The notes under the pieces: model-generated
What the model was told of the DNA's origin: nothing
The model's database searches: none
Seen by the model: only the letters and a program-made list of their open reading frames with translations
Position numbers and translations under genes: made by a program
In this document: positions 37,859-49,578 of the stretch, in pieces
Numbering within the stretch: the first letter of the stretch is position 1
How the letters are laid out: every line of letters begins with the position of its first letter
NCBI RefSeq assembly: GCF_021044585.1
Contig: NZ_CP087998.1
Location: forward strand, 1,674,001 to 1,738,000
Origin: Sulfurimonas sp. HSL-3221
GTDB lineage: Bacteria > Campylobacterota > Campylobacteria > Campylobacterales > Sulfurimonadaceae
DNA: 64,000 bases
Direction of reading: 5' to 3'

Positions 37859-38974
37859 CTAGATACCGTGTTCCAGCGCCTCGCGCACGTACTCTTTGAA
37901 TTTCTCCAGTTCGACCAGGAAGGCGTCATGCCCGTAATCGCTCTTGACTTCCAGGTAATCGACCGGCGTCGTCTTCTCCTTCGCCAGAATGTCCGCCATC
38001 ACCCGCATCTCTTCGGGAATGAAGAGCATGTCGTTCTCGAAACTGACCAGGTAGAGGCGGCTTCTGATGCGCAAAAGCGCCTCTTCGAGGGTATCAAACC
38101 CCCGGGAGAGGTCGTAGATGTTGATCGCCTTCGTAATATAGAGGTAGCTCAGCGGATCGAACCACTTGGTGAAGTTGTAGCCGTTGTACTCGAGATAAGA
38201 CTCCACCTGGAACTTCCCGAAGAGCTCGTAAAGGCCGTCGGTACGTTTGTATTCGCGCCCGAATTTCCGCTCCATGCTGTGGGGCGAGAGGAAACTGATG
38301 TGTCCCGCCATCCGGCCGACCGCCATTCCTGTCAAGCCGTTTTCTTTAATATCCGCGGGGTCGTAATAGCCGCTTTTGAAATCGGGATCTTTCAGGATCG
38401 CCTCCTGGGCGATCTTGTTAAAGGCAATCGTCCAGGGCTGGGTCGCATGGGTACAGGCCATGGCGACGATACGGTCGGCGAAGTTGGGGTAGTGCACCGC
38501 GAACTGCAGTGCCTGCATACCGCCCATGGAGCCGCCGACAATGGCGTGAACGCGGTGGATCCCCAGCTTGTCAAAGAGGATGCGCTGCGCCTTAACCATA
38601 TCTTTGACCGTGATGACGGGGAACTTGTAGCGATAGGGCTCATCGCTCGGAAGCATCGGCGACATCGGGCCGGTCGAACCGAAACAGCTGCCGATGACGT
38701 TGGAACAGATAACGAAGAAACGGTCCGTGTCGATCGCCTTGCCCGGCCCGATCAGGCCGTCCCACCAGCCCGGTTTGTTATCCCCTTCATAAAGGCCTGC
38801 GGCATGGTGTGACCCCGTCAGGGCGTGCGTGACGACAACGACGTTGTCCTTCGTCTCGCTGAGGTGCCCGTAGGTTTCATAGACAATATCATACGGTTCG
38901 AGGATACGCCCGCTCTCCAGATAGAGCGGATTGGTAATATGCTCGGTATGGGTCTGAAGGTTTAACGGGTTTAT
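37859..38974 (-). CDS. metX: Homoserine O-acetyltransferase (ATA or ATC start)
   Basis: Acetylates homoserine for methionine synthesis, feeding MetY. Alpha/beta-hydrolase with THALTGSHHAAG, GWWDGLIGPGKAIDTDRFF, the nucleophile motif GGSMGGMQAL and an end with the catalytic His in YGHDAF. Between an in-frame TGA about 50 bases upstream and residue 104 there is no ATG, GTG or TTG. Starting at the first ATG (38665) would lose about 100 conserved residues. The best start is ATA at 38972-38974, seven bases after GAGG and overlapping the metY stop as ATAA; ATC at 38975-38977 is the alternative. Confidence 0.92.
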   Translation of the reverse strand: MNPLNLQTHTEHITNPLYLESGRILEPYDIVYETYGHLSETKDNVVVVTHALTGSHHAAGLYEGDNKPGWWDGLIGPGKAIDTDRFFVICSNVIGSCFGSTGPMSPMLPSDEPYRYKFPVITVKDMVKAQRILFDKLGIHRVHAIVGGSMGGMQALQFAVHYPNFADRIVAMACTHATQPWTIAFNKIAQEAILKDPDFKSGYYDPADIKENGLTGMAVGRMAGHISFLSPHSMERKFGREYKRTDGLYELFGKFQVESYLEYNGYNFTKWFDPLSYLYITKAINIYDLSRGFDTLEEALLRIRSRLYLVSFENDMLFIPEEMRVMADILAKEKTTPVDYLEVKSDYGHDAFLVELEKFKEYVREALEHGI

Positions 38975-40242
38975 GATGCCGCCTCGAGTGCCTGTTTGAT
39001 GTCGGCGATAAGATCCTCCGCGTTTTCAAGACCTGCACTGATGCGGATCAGTCCCGCCGGAACGCCGCAGGCGTCCATCTCCTCGGCACTGAGCTGCTGG
39101 TGCGTCGTCGAGGCCGGGTGGGTGATGATGGACTTCGAGTCGCCGATGTTGACGACGAGCGAATAGAGCTGCGTTGCATCAACGACCTGCTTGGCCGTTT
39201 CCAGGTCGGCGACTTCGAAACTGAGCAGGCCGCTGCTCATGCCGCCGTCAAAATATCGGCTCGCATTCGCGTAATTCTTGTTGGAAGAGAGTCCCGGGTA
39301 GTTGACGCGTTTGACCTTGGGGTGCGTCTCCAGGAACTTGGCGAGCATCAGGGCGTTGTGCGAATGCTCTTTCATCCTTATTTGCAGCGTCTCGAGCCCC
39401 TGGATAAAGAGCCAGGAGTTAAACGGCGATCCGACGGCGCCGATGTCGCGCAGGAGGCTGAGACGCCCGCGCAGGGTATAGGTCGGCAGCGGCACGTCGA
39501 CGTAGACCAGGCCGTGGTAGCTCGCATCGGGTTCGTTGAACTGCGGATAACGCGCGTTGCCCCGGAGTTTCTCTACGAGGTTGCTGCGTTCGACCATGAT
39601 CCCGCCGATGGCGAGTCCCTGTCCCGTCGTATACTTGCTGGCACTGTGCACAACAACGTCGATGCCGTGCTCGATCGGCCGGCAGAGCGCCGGGGTCGCG
39701 ACGGTGTTGTCAACGATACTAAGCACGCCATACTTGTCCGCCAGCGATGCGAGCTCGCTGATATTGGGAACGTCGATGCTCGGATTCGTCAGCGTCTCGA
39801 AAAAGAGCGCTTTCGTCTTCTCGTCGATGAGCTTCTCCGCTTCGGCAGGGTTATGCACGTCGAAAAAACGCGCTTCGATGCCGAAACGTTTCATGGTATG
39901 GGCCGTCAGGGTGAGGGAGCCGCCGTAAAGCTGCGCGGCGCAGACGATGTTGTCGCCCGCCTCCGCCGCATTGACAAGGGCGTAGAAGATAGCGGACATG
40001 CCGCTCGAGGTCGCCAGTGCCGCCGCACCCCCTTCGAGGCTGGCGAAACGCTTCTCGAACACATCCGTCGTCGGATTGTTCAGGCGGGTATAGATATTGC
40101 CGAGCTCTTTGAGCGCGAACAGATTCGCCGCATGCTCCGCGTCGCGGAACTCATATGCCGTCGTCTGGTAGATGGGCACGGCCATCGTTCCCTGCATATC
40201 CTTCGTATAGCCTTCATGGAGCGCTTTGGTCTGAAAATGCAT
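38971..40242 (-). CDS. metY: O-acetylhomoserine sulfhydrylase
   Basis: PLP enzyme making homocysteine from O-acetylhomoserine and sulfide. Seen: VPIYQTTAYEF, YTRLNNPTTDVFEKR, the PLP lysine in HSASKYTTGQG, and the C-terminal PASTTHQQLS and RISAGLEN. 423 residues matches MetY rather than the shorter MetB. The stop overlaps the metX start. Confidence 0.96.
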   Translation of the reverse strand: MHFQTKALHEGYTKDMQGTMAVPIYQTTAYEFRDAEHAANLFALKELGNIYTRLNNPTTDVFEKRFASLEGGAAALATSSGMSAIFYALVNAAEAGDNIVCAAQLYGGSLTLTAHTMKRFGIEARFFDVHNPAEAEKLIDEKTKALFFETLTNPSIDVPNISELASLADKYGVLSIVDNTVATPALCRPIEHGIDVVVHSASKYTTGQGLAIGGIMVERSNLVEKLRGNARYPQFNEPDASYHGLVYVDVPLPTYTLRGRLSLLRDIGAVGSPFNSWLFIQGLETLQIRMKEHSHNALMLAKFLETHPKVKRVNYPGLSSNKNYANASRYFDGGMSSGLLSFEVADLETAKQVVDATQLYSLVVNIGDSKSIITHPASTTHQQLSAEEMDACGVPAGLIRISAGLENAEDLIADIKQALEAAS

Positions 40243-40364
40243 GTGTACTTCCCCTCTTTACAGCGCGAGGAGCGGGGCCCCTCCGCTTTTTCCGCCGATA
40301 GCGGCGGTCTGTTGTAGCGCAGCGGCGTGAAGCAATACGCTTACGCTATCCGTTAGTATACCGA
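40243..40364 (-). other. Structured guaB-metY intergenic leader
   Basis: Minus-strand region after the guaB stop holds a TATACT -10-like hexamer, a stem CCGCCG CTAT CGGCGG and a GC-rich dyad around GGGGCCCC before metY. The first two-thirds may form a metY promoter with a folded leader. No known methionine riboswitch class was recognised. Confidence 0.4.
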
Positions 40365-43158
<2,794 letters not shown>

Positions 43159-43159
<1 letters not shown>

Positions 43160-43284
43160 CAATGTTCATCCTTTGCTTTTTTTGCCCGGCGCACGGCCAG
43201 GATACCTATTGCGACCACGGCGAAGATCACCAGGACCGTCTCTGCGATGAAGCCCATCGGTACGGGGGCTGCCAGATCAGGCAC
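43159..43284 (-). CDS. 41-residue single-pass membrane protein between ileS and gatA
   Basis: Small ORF starting at GTG 43282-43284, beginning [20 protein letters not shown], with one hydrophobic helix (about 11-31) and a basic end [10 protein letters not shown]. An excellent RBS, GGAGGTGACCG, lies at the end of ileS. The start is within the ileS C-terminus, and the stop overlaps the gatA ATG as TGATG. The coupling on both sides supports a real gene. Function unknown. Confidence 0.7.
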
Positions 43285-46039
43285 CGGTCACCTCCGCGCA
43301 GCGGGCACAGAGTGTCTCTTCTTCGTGGGCGTGGAATTTCCAGCAGCGCGGACACTTCTGCAGCGCTGCCGCCGCGATCACGTAGCGCTCGCCGTCCACC
43401 TCGAATTCGCCCAGCGTCTCGCCCGCCGTTTCCAGCGGCAGTACGCCGGAGACGACGAACCAGTCCTCCGCTTCGATCTGCGGCAGCGCCTTGACGATCG
43501 CCGCGTCCGTATGCAGGGCTAGTTCCAGCGTACTCTTGATCTTCTTCTCTTTTTTGAGGGCGTCGACGATCTCGTACATCCCCTCTCTGACTTTCACCAG
43601 CGCACATTCGTTGAAGGTGCTTGTCGGGACGTCGATCGACGCGTATTCAAGGTCGAAGATGCTCGCGGCGTCGCCTTTGATCACCGCCGGAGCCGTCTCG
43701 ACGATCTCGTCTGCCGTATAGGTGAGAATCGGCGCGACGAGCAGCAGCATCGAGCGGGTGATCATCGCCATCGCGCTTTGGCTGGCGCGGCGGTGCGGAT
43801 CGTTCTTCGCATCGCAGTAGAGGCGGTCTTTCGTGATATCGAGGTAGATGCCGCTCAGCTCGTTGACAATGAAGTTGTTCAGCGTGCTCATCCCGCCGAC
43901 GAAGTTGTAACGCTTGAACTGCGCGTGGACATTGTCGAAGACGTGGGAGGCCTTGGAGACGATCCACTGGTCCAGTACCCCCATCTCACCGAACGTGACG
44001 ATCGTTTCCAGGTCGTTGATGTTCGCCAGGAGGAAACGGAACGTATTGCGCAGCTTGCGGTACTGCTCCGCCGTCTGCTTCAGGATATCATCGCTGATCT
44101 TCTGGTCGTTCTGGTAATCGGCCAGCGCCACCCAGAGGCGCAGAATCTCCGAACCGTACTGCTTGAGCACCTTGTCCGGGGCGACGACGTTGCCCTTGGA
44201 CTTTGACATCTTCTCACCCTTGCCGTCCATCGTAAAGCCGTGCGTGATCAGCGCTTTGTACGGCGCGCGGTGTTCGACGGCCGCGCTGAGGAAGAGCGAA
44301 CTCTGGAACCAGCCGCGGTGCTGGTCGCTCCCCTCCAGATAGACATCCGCCGGGTAGCTGCCCGCGTCGTAGTTGCGGGATTTAAGCACCGCGTTCCACG
44401 TCGAGCCGCTGTCGAACCAGACGTCAAGGATGTCGTCGACTTTCTCCAGCTCGTCGGCCGTGTGTGCGCAGCCCGGGTAGAGCAGCTGTTCGATCGGCAT
44501 GCTGTACCATGCATCGGTCCCGTGCATCTCGAAGACCATCGCGGTAAAGTTGAGGACCTTCTCGTCCAGGACGACCTCGCCCGTCGTTTTGACGCGGAAG
44601 AAGGCGATCGGCACGCCCCAATCGCGCTGGCGGGAGATACACCAGTCCGGGCGGTTCTCGACCATCGCCTTGATGCGGTTGCGGCCCCACTCCGGGTAGA
44701 ACGTCGTCGCTTCGACCTCTTCCTGGGCGATCTCGCGCAGGGTCTTGCTCTGCCCTTCGGGTTTCTCGTCGACGGCGATGAACCACTGCTTCGTCGCACG
44801 GAAGATCAGCGGCGTATGCGAACGCCAGCAGTGCGGATAGGAGTGGTTGAACTTGCTGACCTTGAGCAGGCTCTCCCCCAGCAGCTCGATGATCGGCTCG
44901 TTGGCTTTAAAAATGTGCATGCCGACGAAGGTCTCCGCGTTAGGGATGAGGCGTTCGCGCACAACGCTCTGGTCGTAGCAGCCCGTCTCGTCGACCGGCA
45001 TGATGACGTCGAGGTTGTACTTGAGGCCGACGCGGTAGTCATCCTCACCGTGGCCCGGCGCCGTGTGGACACAGCCCGTACCGTTGTCCATCAAGACGTG
45101 CTCGCCGAGCACGATCTGCGAGCGGCGGCCGTTGAGCGGGTTCACCGCGTGCAGGTTCTCGAACTGCGTCGCGTCGAAGGTCTGGACGACCTCGCCTTTG
45201 ATGATCTCCTGCTCTTTGAGCGCGCCGTAGAGCTTCTGGGCGACAATGTAGCCGTCGGCGCTGCGGACATACTTCTCGTCGGGGTTCAGGGAGATCCCCG
45301 TATTGGCCGGCAGGGTCCACGGGGTCGTCGTCCAGATGACCGGCGCGGCGTTGCCCTCGATCCCCAGGCGGACCTTGGACTCCTCGCTCAGCTCGAAGGC
45401 GACGAAGATAGAGTAGTCCTCTTTGTCTTCGTACTCCACCTCCGCCTCGGCCAGCGCCGTGCGTTCCGCCCAGCTCCAATAGACCGGTTTGCTGCGCTCG
45501 ACGAGCAGCCCCTTCTTCGCCACGTCGCAAAGGGTGCGGTAGATGTTCGCTTCGAACTTGTAGTCCATCGTCAGGTAGGGATTATCCCAATCCGCAATGA
45601 TGCCGAGCTGTTTGAACTCGTCGCGCTGGATGCCGACGAAGCTCTGGGCGTGCTCGCGGCAGAGCTTGCGCACTTCGGCCGTGGAGAGCGCCTCTTTCTT
45701 CTGCTTGCCGCCGAGCTTTTTCTCGACCTGCTGCTCGATCGGCAGACCGTGGCAGTCCCAGCCCGGGGTAAAGCGGACGCTGCTGCCGTTGAAGTAGTGC
45801 TGCTTGACGATAATGTCTTTGAGGATCTTGTTGAGCGCATGGCCGATGTGCGTATGGCCGTTGGCATAAGGCGGGCCGTCATGCAGGGTGAAAGACGGGG
45901 CCCCCTCGCGTTTTTGTTTCATCGTCTCGTACACACCCGATTCGAACCATTTGGCATAGCGTTTGGGTTCGTTCTGGACCAGGTTGCCGCGCATGGCGAA
46001 GTCCGTCGTGGGCAGGAGCAGTGTCGCTTTGTAATCCAT
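43277..46039 (-). CDS. ileS: Isoleucyl-tRNA synthetase
   Basis: Class I synthetase of 920 residues. Seen: the HIGH motif in PYANGHTHIGHAL, KMSKS in GEKMSKSKGN, the editing domain with WTTTPWTLPANTGI, and a C-terminal zinc-binding CPRCWKFH...CARC. Of the two adjacent ATGs (46042, 46039), the second has better spacing to AAGGA. A TATAAT -10 lies at 46088-46093. Confidence 0.99.
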   Translation of the reverse strand: MDYKATLLLPTTDFAMRGNLVQNEPKRYAKWFESGVYETMKQKREGAPSFTLHDGPPYANGHTHIGHALNKILKDIIVKQHYFNGSSVRFTPGWDCHGLPIEQQVEKKLGGKQKKEALSTAEVRKLCREHAQSFVGIQRDEFKQLGIIADWDNPYLTMDYKFEANIYRTLCDVAKKGLLVERSKPVYWSWAERTALAEAEVEYEDKEDYSIFVAFELSEESKVRLGIEGNAAPVIWTTTPWTLPANTGISLNPDEKYVRSADGYIVAQKLYGALKEQEIIKGEVVQTFDATQFENLHAVNPLNGRRSQIVLGEHVLMDNGTGCVHTAPGHGEDDYRVGLKYNLDVIMPVDETGCYDQSVVRERLIPNAETFVGMHIFKANEPIIELLGESLLKVSKFNHSYPHCWRSHTPLIFRATKQWFIAVDEKPEGQSKTLREIAQEEVEATTFYPEWGRNRIKAMVENRPDWCISRQRDWGVPIAFFRVKTTGEVVLDEKVLNFTAMVFEMHGTDAWYSMPIEQLLYPGCAHTADELEKVDDILDVWFDSGSTWNAVLKSRNYDAGSYPADVYLEGSDQHRGWFQSSLFLSAAVEHRAPYKALITHGFTMDGKGEKMSKSKGNVVAPDKVLKQYGSEILRLWVALADYQNDQKISDDILKQTAEQYRKLRNTFRFLLANINDLETIVTFGEMGVLDQWIVSKASHVFDNVHAQFKRYNFVGGMSTLNNFIVNELSGIYLDITKDRLYCDAKNDPHRRASQSAMAMITRSMLLLVAPILTYTADEIVETAPAVIKGDAASIFDLEYASIDVPTSTFNECALVKVREGMYEIVDALKKEKKIKSTLELALHTDAAIVKALPQIEAEDWFVVSGVLPLETAGETLGEFEVDGERYVIAAAALQKCPRCWKFHAHEEETLCARCAEVTGA

Positions 46040-46196
46040 CATTTTCCTTCAAGAAGGGCGAATATTCTCAATCTAAAAAATTGGTGCATTATAGCTTCAA
46101 ACCCATTAAAAAAAGCTGTTTATTCCTGCGTCGGGGCCGAACGGGGCGCAATCTTCGTTTCGCCGACACCGGAGCGTTTTGCGCTATACTCACGGT

Positions 46197-47291
46197 ATGA
46201 AGTACTCCCTTTTTCTTATCGGCGACGGCCTGATCGAAAACCAGCCGATGTGCCGCTATATCGACCGCCATTTCGCGCGTTTCGGCATCACCCCGGAAAG
46301 GCGCTTTCTGTTCAGGGAGCCCCAGCGCTTTTTTCCGGAACGCGCCGGCGACACGGAAAGGGCAGAGACCTGTTTTATCCTTTGCGATCCCTTCCTGGCC
46401 CCCCTCGTCGCCAGGGAGATCGCCACGCTGACGGGCGACACCCTTATCATACGCGATGAGTGCCTCGTTCCTTCCCGCTCCAGCAATATGGCTCCGACCT
46501 ATTACCATCTCAACGACGGCACCCTGCATCTGCACGTCATGCAGGTCGAAAGCGGCGGCGAGCTCCCTAGCCCCGAGTTGACGCTCCCCCCGTCTGAGAG
46601 CGCCGTCGTTCACCTTTTCGAGAGCGACGAGACGGCGTTAATGCCCGTGCTGAAACAGATCGCGGAGAGCTACCGGGTCGATTACGCCCTTACCGCGCCC
46701 ATCCCCGGCTGGCTGCAGTGCCGCCTGGAAGCGGAGCGTTTCGGGGATGTCGACGGTGCCCTCCAGCATCTTCTGACCCGCTTCCCGAGTGCCGTCGCGT
46801 CGGACAATATCGCCCTCTGGCTCATCGAAGTCCTGCAGGATGCGGGCAAGACGGTCACCTTCGCCGAGAGCTGCACCGGCGGCCTGCTCAGTTACTACCT
46901 TACCAAGGAGAGCGGTGCTTCCGGCGTCTTCGAAGGGGGGCTCATCACCTATTCGAACCGTCTCAAATCGGAGTGGATCGCGGTGGAAAACGCGACCCTC
47001 GAAGCCCATGGCGCCGTCAGCCGAGAGGTCGTCGAGGCGATGAGCGCCGGTGCGCTGGAAGTATCCGGTGCCGATTACGCCGTTGCCGTCAGCGGCGTCG
47101 CAGGACCGACGGGGGGCACACCGCAGAAACCTGTCGGCACGGTCCAGGTCGCCGTCCGCAGCAACGAGGCAGTGACTATAGCTCGTCTGCAGCTGAGCGG
47201 CGACCGCAACTATATACAGGAACAGACGGTCCTTTATGCGGTCAAAATGCTGATGCTCCTGGATAAAAAAACTTTTTTCAAAATTTATTGA
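46197..47291 (+). CDS. CinA-family protein with atypical N-terminal half
   Basis: Protein of 364 residues. The C-terminal part (about 205-360) is a CinA/PncC nicotinamide-nucleotide amidase domain: KTVTFAESCTGGLLSYYLT, GGLITYSNRLK, VSGVAGPTGGTPQKPVGTV. The N-terminal ~200 residues do not show the usual MoCF motif of CinA and are unassigned. ATG 46197 lies only six bases after TATACT (46185-46190), so either the mRNA is leaderless or the true promoter is elsewhere. Confidence 0.82.
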   Translation: MKYSLFLIGDGLIENQPMCRYIDRHFARFGITPERRFLFREPQRFFPERAGDTERAETCFILCDPFLAPLVAREIATLTGDTLIIRDECLVPSRSSNMAPTYYHLNDGTLHLHVMQVESGGELPSPELTLPPSESAVVHLFESDETALMPVLKQIAESYRVDYALTAPIPGWLQCRLEAERFGDVDGALQHLLTRFPSAVASDNIALWLIEVLQDAGKTVTFAESCTGGLLSYYLTKESGASGVFEGGLITYSNRLKSEWIAVENATLEAHGAVSREVVEAMSAGALEVSGADYAVAVSGVAGPTGGTPQKPVGTVQVAVRSNEAVTIARLQLSGDRNYIQEQTVLYAVKMLMLLDKKTFFKIY

Positions 47292-47299
47292 GTTTTTCT

Positions 47300-47329
47300 T
47301 GACTTTATCAGGCATATTTCCCTATAATT
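47300..47329 (+). promoter_or_regulatory. Promoter of tRNA-Lys
   Basis: TTGACT (47300-47305), 18 bases, TATAAT (47324-47329), directly upstream of the tRNA. Confidence 0.75.
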
Positions 47330-47351
47330 TCGGCCTTGCATTTGTGAGCAT

Positions 47352-47427
47352 GTCTCGTTAGCTCAGCTGGTAGAGCACGTCACTTTTAATGATGTGGCCG
47401 TTGGTTCGAATCCAACACGGGACACCA
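47352..47427 (+). tRNA. tRNA-Lys (anticodon TTT)
   Basis: 76 bases; acceptor GTCTCGT pairs with ACGGGAC, CCA is encoded, anticodon loop CTTTTAA, T loop TTCGAAT. An AT-rich hairpin AATCTTT TTTT AAAGATT follows at 47459-47476. Confidence 0.98.
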
Positions 47428-47510
47428 TCTATTTTGCAAAATGAAATTGATCCAAAATTAATCTTTTTTTAAAGATTAAGCGGTAAAATTTCGCCCTACT
47501 TATTACGGAT

Positions 47511-47587
47511 GCGGTGGTAGTTCAGCTGGTTAGAATACCTGCCTGTCACGCAGGGGGTCGCGGGTTCGAGTCCCGTCCACCGCGCCA
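47511..47587 (+). tRNA. tRNA-Asp (anticodon GTC), copy 1
   Basis: 77 bases; acceptor GCGGTGG pairs with CCACCGC, discriminator G and encoded CCA, anticodon loop CTGTCAC. Identical to copy 2 at 49357. Eleven bases separate it from tRNA-Val, so the two are co-transcribed. Confidence 0.98.
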
Positions 47588-47598
47588 CTTTTTTTTTC

Positions 47599-47674
47599 GG
47601 GCGCTTAGCTCAGTTGGTAGAGCGCTACCCTTACAAGGTAGATGCCACTGGTTCGAGTCCAGTAGTGCCCACCA
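47599..47674 (+). tRNA. tRNA-Val (anticodon TAC)
   Basis: 76 bases; acceptor GGGCGCT pairs with AGTGCCC, encoded CCA, anticodon loop CTTACAA, T loop TTCGAGT. The following 241 bases up to the lipoprotein gene are AT-rich and hold no feature I recognise besides its RBS AAGGA. Confidence 0.98.
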
Positions 47675-47915
47675 TTTTCCCGAAATACTTTCTTTGTATC
47701 ACAAAAAACCAATATAACGACACTGAAACTCAAAGTGATCAGCGCCAAAACAGCGCATACTCGCACATCGAAAGATTACACTGCTAAAAGTTCTGTAACA
47801 TATAGAAATATTTAATAATAAAATACGCTATAACGCCCTATTTACCGGATAAAAACCTTAAGCAACTGCTAATTTTTGTTATGCCATTCTGTGCTATCAA
47901 CACAAAGGAATGGCT

Positions 47916-48995
47916 ATGAAAAACGTCGGTTTAATAGGTCTGTCATTACTGGCAGCAGCATTAGTTATGTCCACGGGATGTGGCAGCAGCAGTTCAAGTG
48001 TTCCTAAATCAAAATACGTCATCACCGCCAATGCGGAAGATGATACCCTCTCCTCTTTCAGCCGTGATACGACAACCGGTGCGTTGACACCGGTTGCGGT
48101 GATGGCTGCAGGCTCCAACCCGACCGGCCTGGTGCAGCATCCAAACGGCAAATTCGTCTATTCGATGAACGTGGACGATTGGGACAACACGCTTTCAGCC
48201 AGTATCGATACCTGGGAGCTCAATGCCACCGGTGGCCTGTCGCACCTTGCGAACACCAGAGTTGTGGGTATGGCCCTGAACGCCGTTATTACGCCAAACG
48301 GCAGATACCTCTACGTCACCGATCAGAATGACTTCGAGTTACACTCATTCAAGATCAATACGACCACGGGTGCATTGACGGAACAGCCTTTCTCACCGAC
48401 ATCAGAGTATGAGGCGCACTCCATTGCTATGCACCCCTCGGGCAAGTTCTTCTATGTCGGTACGGAAGATAATCAGATCCATGGGCATGTCATCACGAAT
48501 GACGGTAACTACACCGGCACGCCCAATACGCCGTATGCGGCTTCAGGGGCCAACAACTGGCTGGCCATTACACCGAACGGTGATTACCTCTATACGGTCG
48601 ATGCCACCGGCAATGAGGTCAAGGGCTTCAGTGTGAATGAGAAAACCGGCGAGATCACCCTCATGGCCGGTTTCCCGGTCACGACCACTGGCTCCGGTAT
48701 GAAAAGCTGTGCCGTAACACCGAACGGTAAGTATTTTTATGTGACAACGAAATCCGATGCTTCCGTCAATGCGTACAACGTCGAATCAAACGGTTCGCTG
48801 ACATACATCGACACCTATGCCTCCGGCGGCCATCCGAAATCTGTGGCCGTCGACTCCAAGAGCACCTCGCTTTACGTCGCAAATTACGACGATAATAATG
48901 TAAGTGCTTTCGAGATCGGCGCAACAGGTGCATTGACACCTATCAGCAAATATGCCGTGGGAGTCGGACCGAAAATGTTGATTACGGCGCATTAA
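47916..48995 (+). CDS. Beta-propeller lipoprotein (lactonase/YVTN type)
   Basis: Protein of 359 residues with a lipoprotein signal ending in the lipobox MSTGC, a Ser-rich linker, and about seven repeats of the type VTPNGKYFYVTTKSDASVNAY seen in 6-phosphogluconolactonase-like and YVTN propellers. Likely sits at the outer or inner membrane facing the periplasm. ATG 47916 with AAGGA is preferred over the ATG two codons earlier. Its GC and codon use are clearly lower than neighbours, suggesting transfer. Confidence 0.85.
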   Translation: MKNVGLIGLSLLAAALVMSTGCGSSSSSVPKSKYVITANAEDDTLSSFSRDTTTGALTPVAVMAAGSNPTGLVQHPNGKFVYSMNVDDWDNTLSASIDTWELNATGGLSHLANTRVVGMALNAVITPNGRYLYVTDQNDFELHSFKINTTTGALTEQPFSPTSEYEAHSIAMHPSGKFFYVGTEDNQIHGHVITNDGNYTGTPNTPYAASGANNWLAITPNGDYLYTVDATGNEVKGFSVNEKTGEITLMAGFPVTTTGSGMKSCAVTPNGKYFYVTTKSDASVNAYNVESNGSLTYIDTYASGGHPKSVAVDSKSTSLYVANYDDNNVSAFEIGATGALTPISKYAVGVGPKMLITAH

Positions 48996-49011
48996 GCCAT
49001 CAACGACATGG

Positions 49012-49035
49012 TGTGTCGGTACCTACGCCGGCACA
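49012..49035 (+). terminator. Terminator after the beta-propeller gene
   Basis: TGTGTCGG ... CCGGCACA, an 8-bp stem with one G-T pair, then TCCCCTTTC. The rest of 48996-49209 is AT-rich, with the -10 TATAAT (49183-49188) of the next tRNA. Confidence 0.5.
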
Positions 49036-49209
49036 TCCCCTTTCAAGATACTTCATTCTTTCATGCCTATCGGCTTATCATCGTATTTTATCTTGTCGCT
49101 GCTCACAGGTAGACGTTATTTCCATACCGAAGACAAAGCGGCAATTTTCGATAAATTAATAACAGAATAGGTAACTTCGCAGTATAATCCTCCCCTGCTT
49201 TTGCACGAT

Positions 49210-49285
49210 GACCCTTTCGTCTAGGGGCCAAGGACGCTGCCACTTCATGGTAGAGACGGAGGTTCAAATCCTTCAAGGGTCGCCA
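49210..49285 (+). tRNA. tRNA-Glu (anticodon TTC) with C at position 33
   Basis: 76 bases; acceptor GACCCTT pairs with AAGGGTC, encoded CCA, TCGTCTAG D-arm typical of tRNA-Glu, T loop TTCAAAT. Anticodon stem CTGCC/GGTAG leaves the loop ACTTCAT, which puts C, not the near-universal U, at position 33. Confidence 0.85.
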
Positions 49286-49356
49286 TACGGGTGCTTTTAG
49301 ATGCCAAAAAAGCTCTTTTTAAAGTTAGCGAAGTATACTTTCGCTCTACTTCATGT

Positions 49357-49433
49357 GCGGTGGTAGTTCAGCTGGTTAGAATACCTGCCTGTCACGCAGG
49401 GGGTCGCGGGTTCGAGTCCCGTCCACCGCGCCA
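49357..49433 (+). tRNA. tRNA-Asp (anticodon GTC), copy 2
   Basis: Identical over all 77 bases to the copy at 47511. The upstream 40 bases also resemble those of copy 1 (TTTTTAAAG, then a CGCTCTACTT-like segment). The 145 AT-rich bases that follow, up to element B, contain a possible -10 TATAGT near 49558 but no gene. Confidence 0.98.
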
Positions 49434-49578
49434 TGCTTTTACAATCAAATCACCTTTTATCAACCTATTTCCAACCCCTTCAGAACACACTGACTTTATT
49501 TCACCATAGCATCTCTGCCTGTTTTATTTTTTAAGAGTGATTTTGTCTTATTTGCTCTATAGTGGCTGGATAGACACG

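Noticed and set aside
47514-47717. ORF of 67 codons over tRNA-Asp and tRNA-Val
   Set aside because: It merely reads through the tRNA genes; the same peptide start recurs at the second tRNA-Asp copy.
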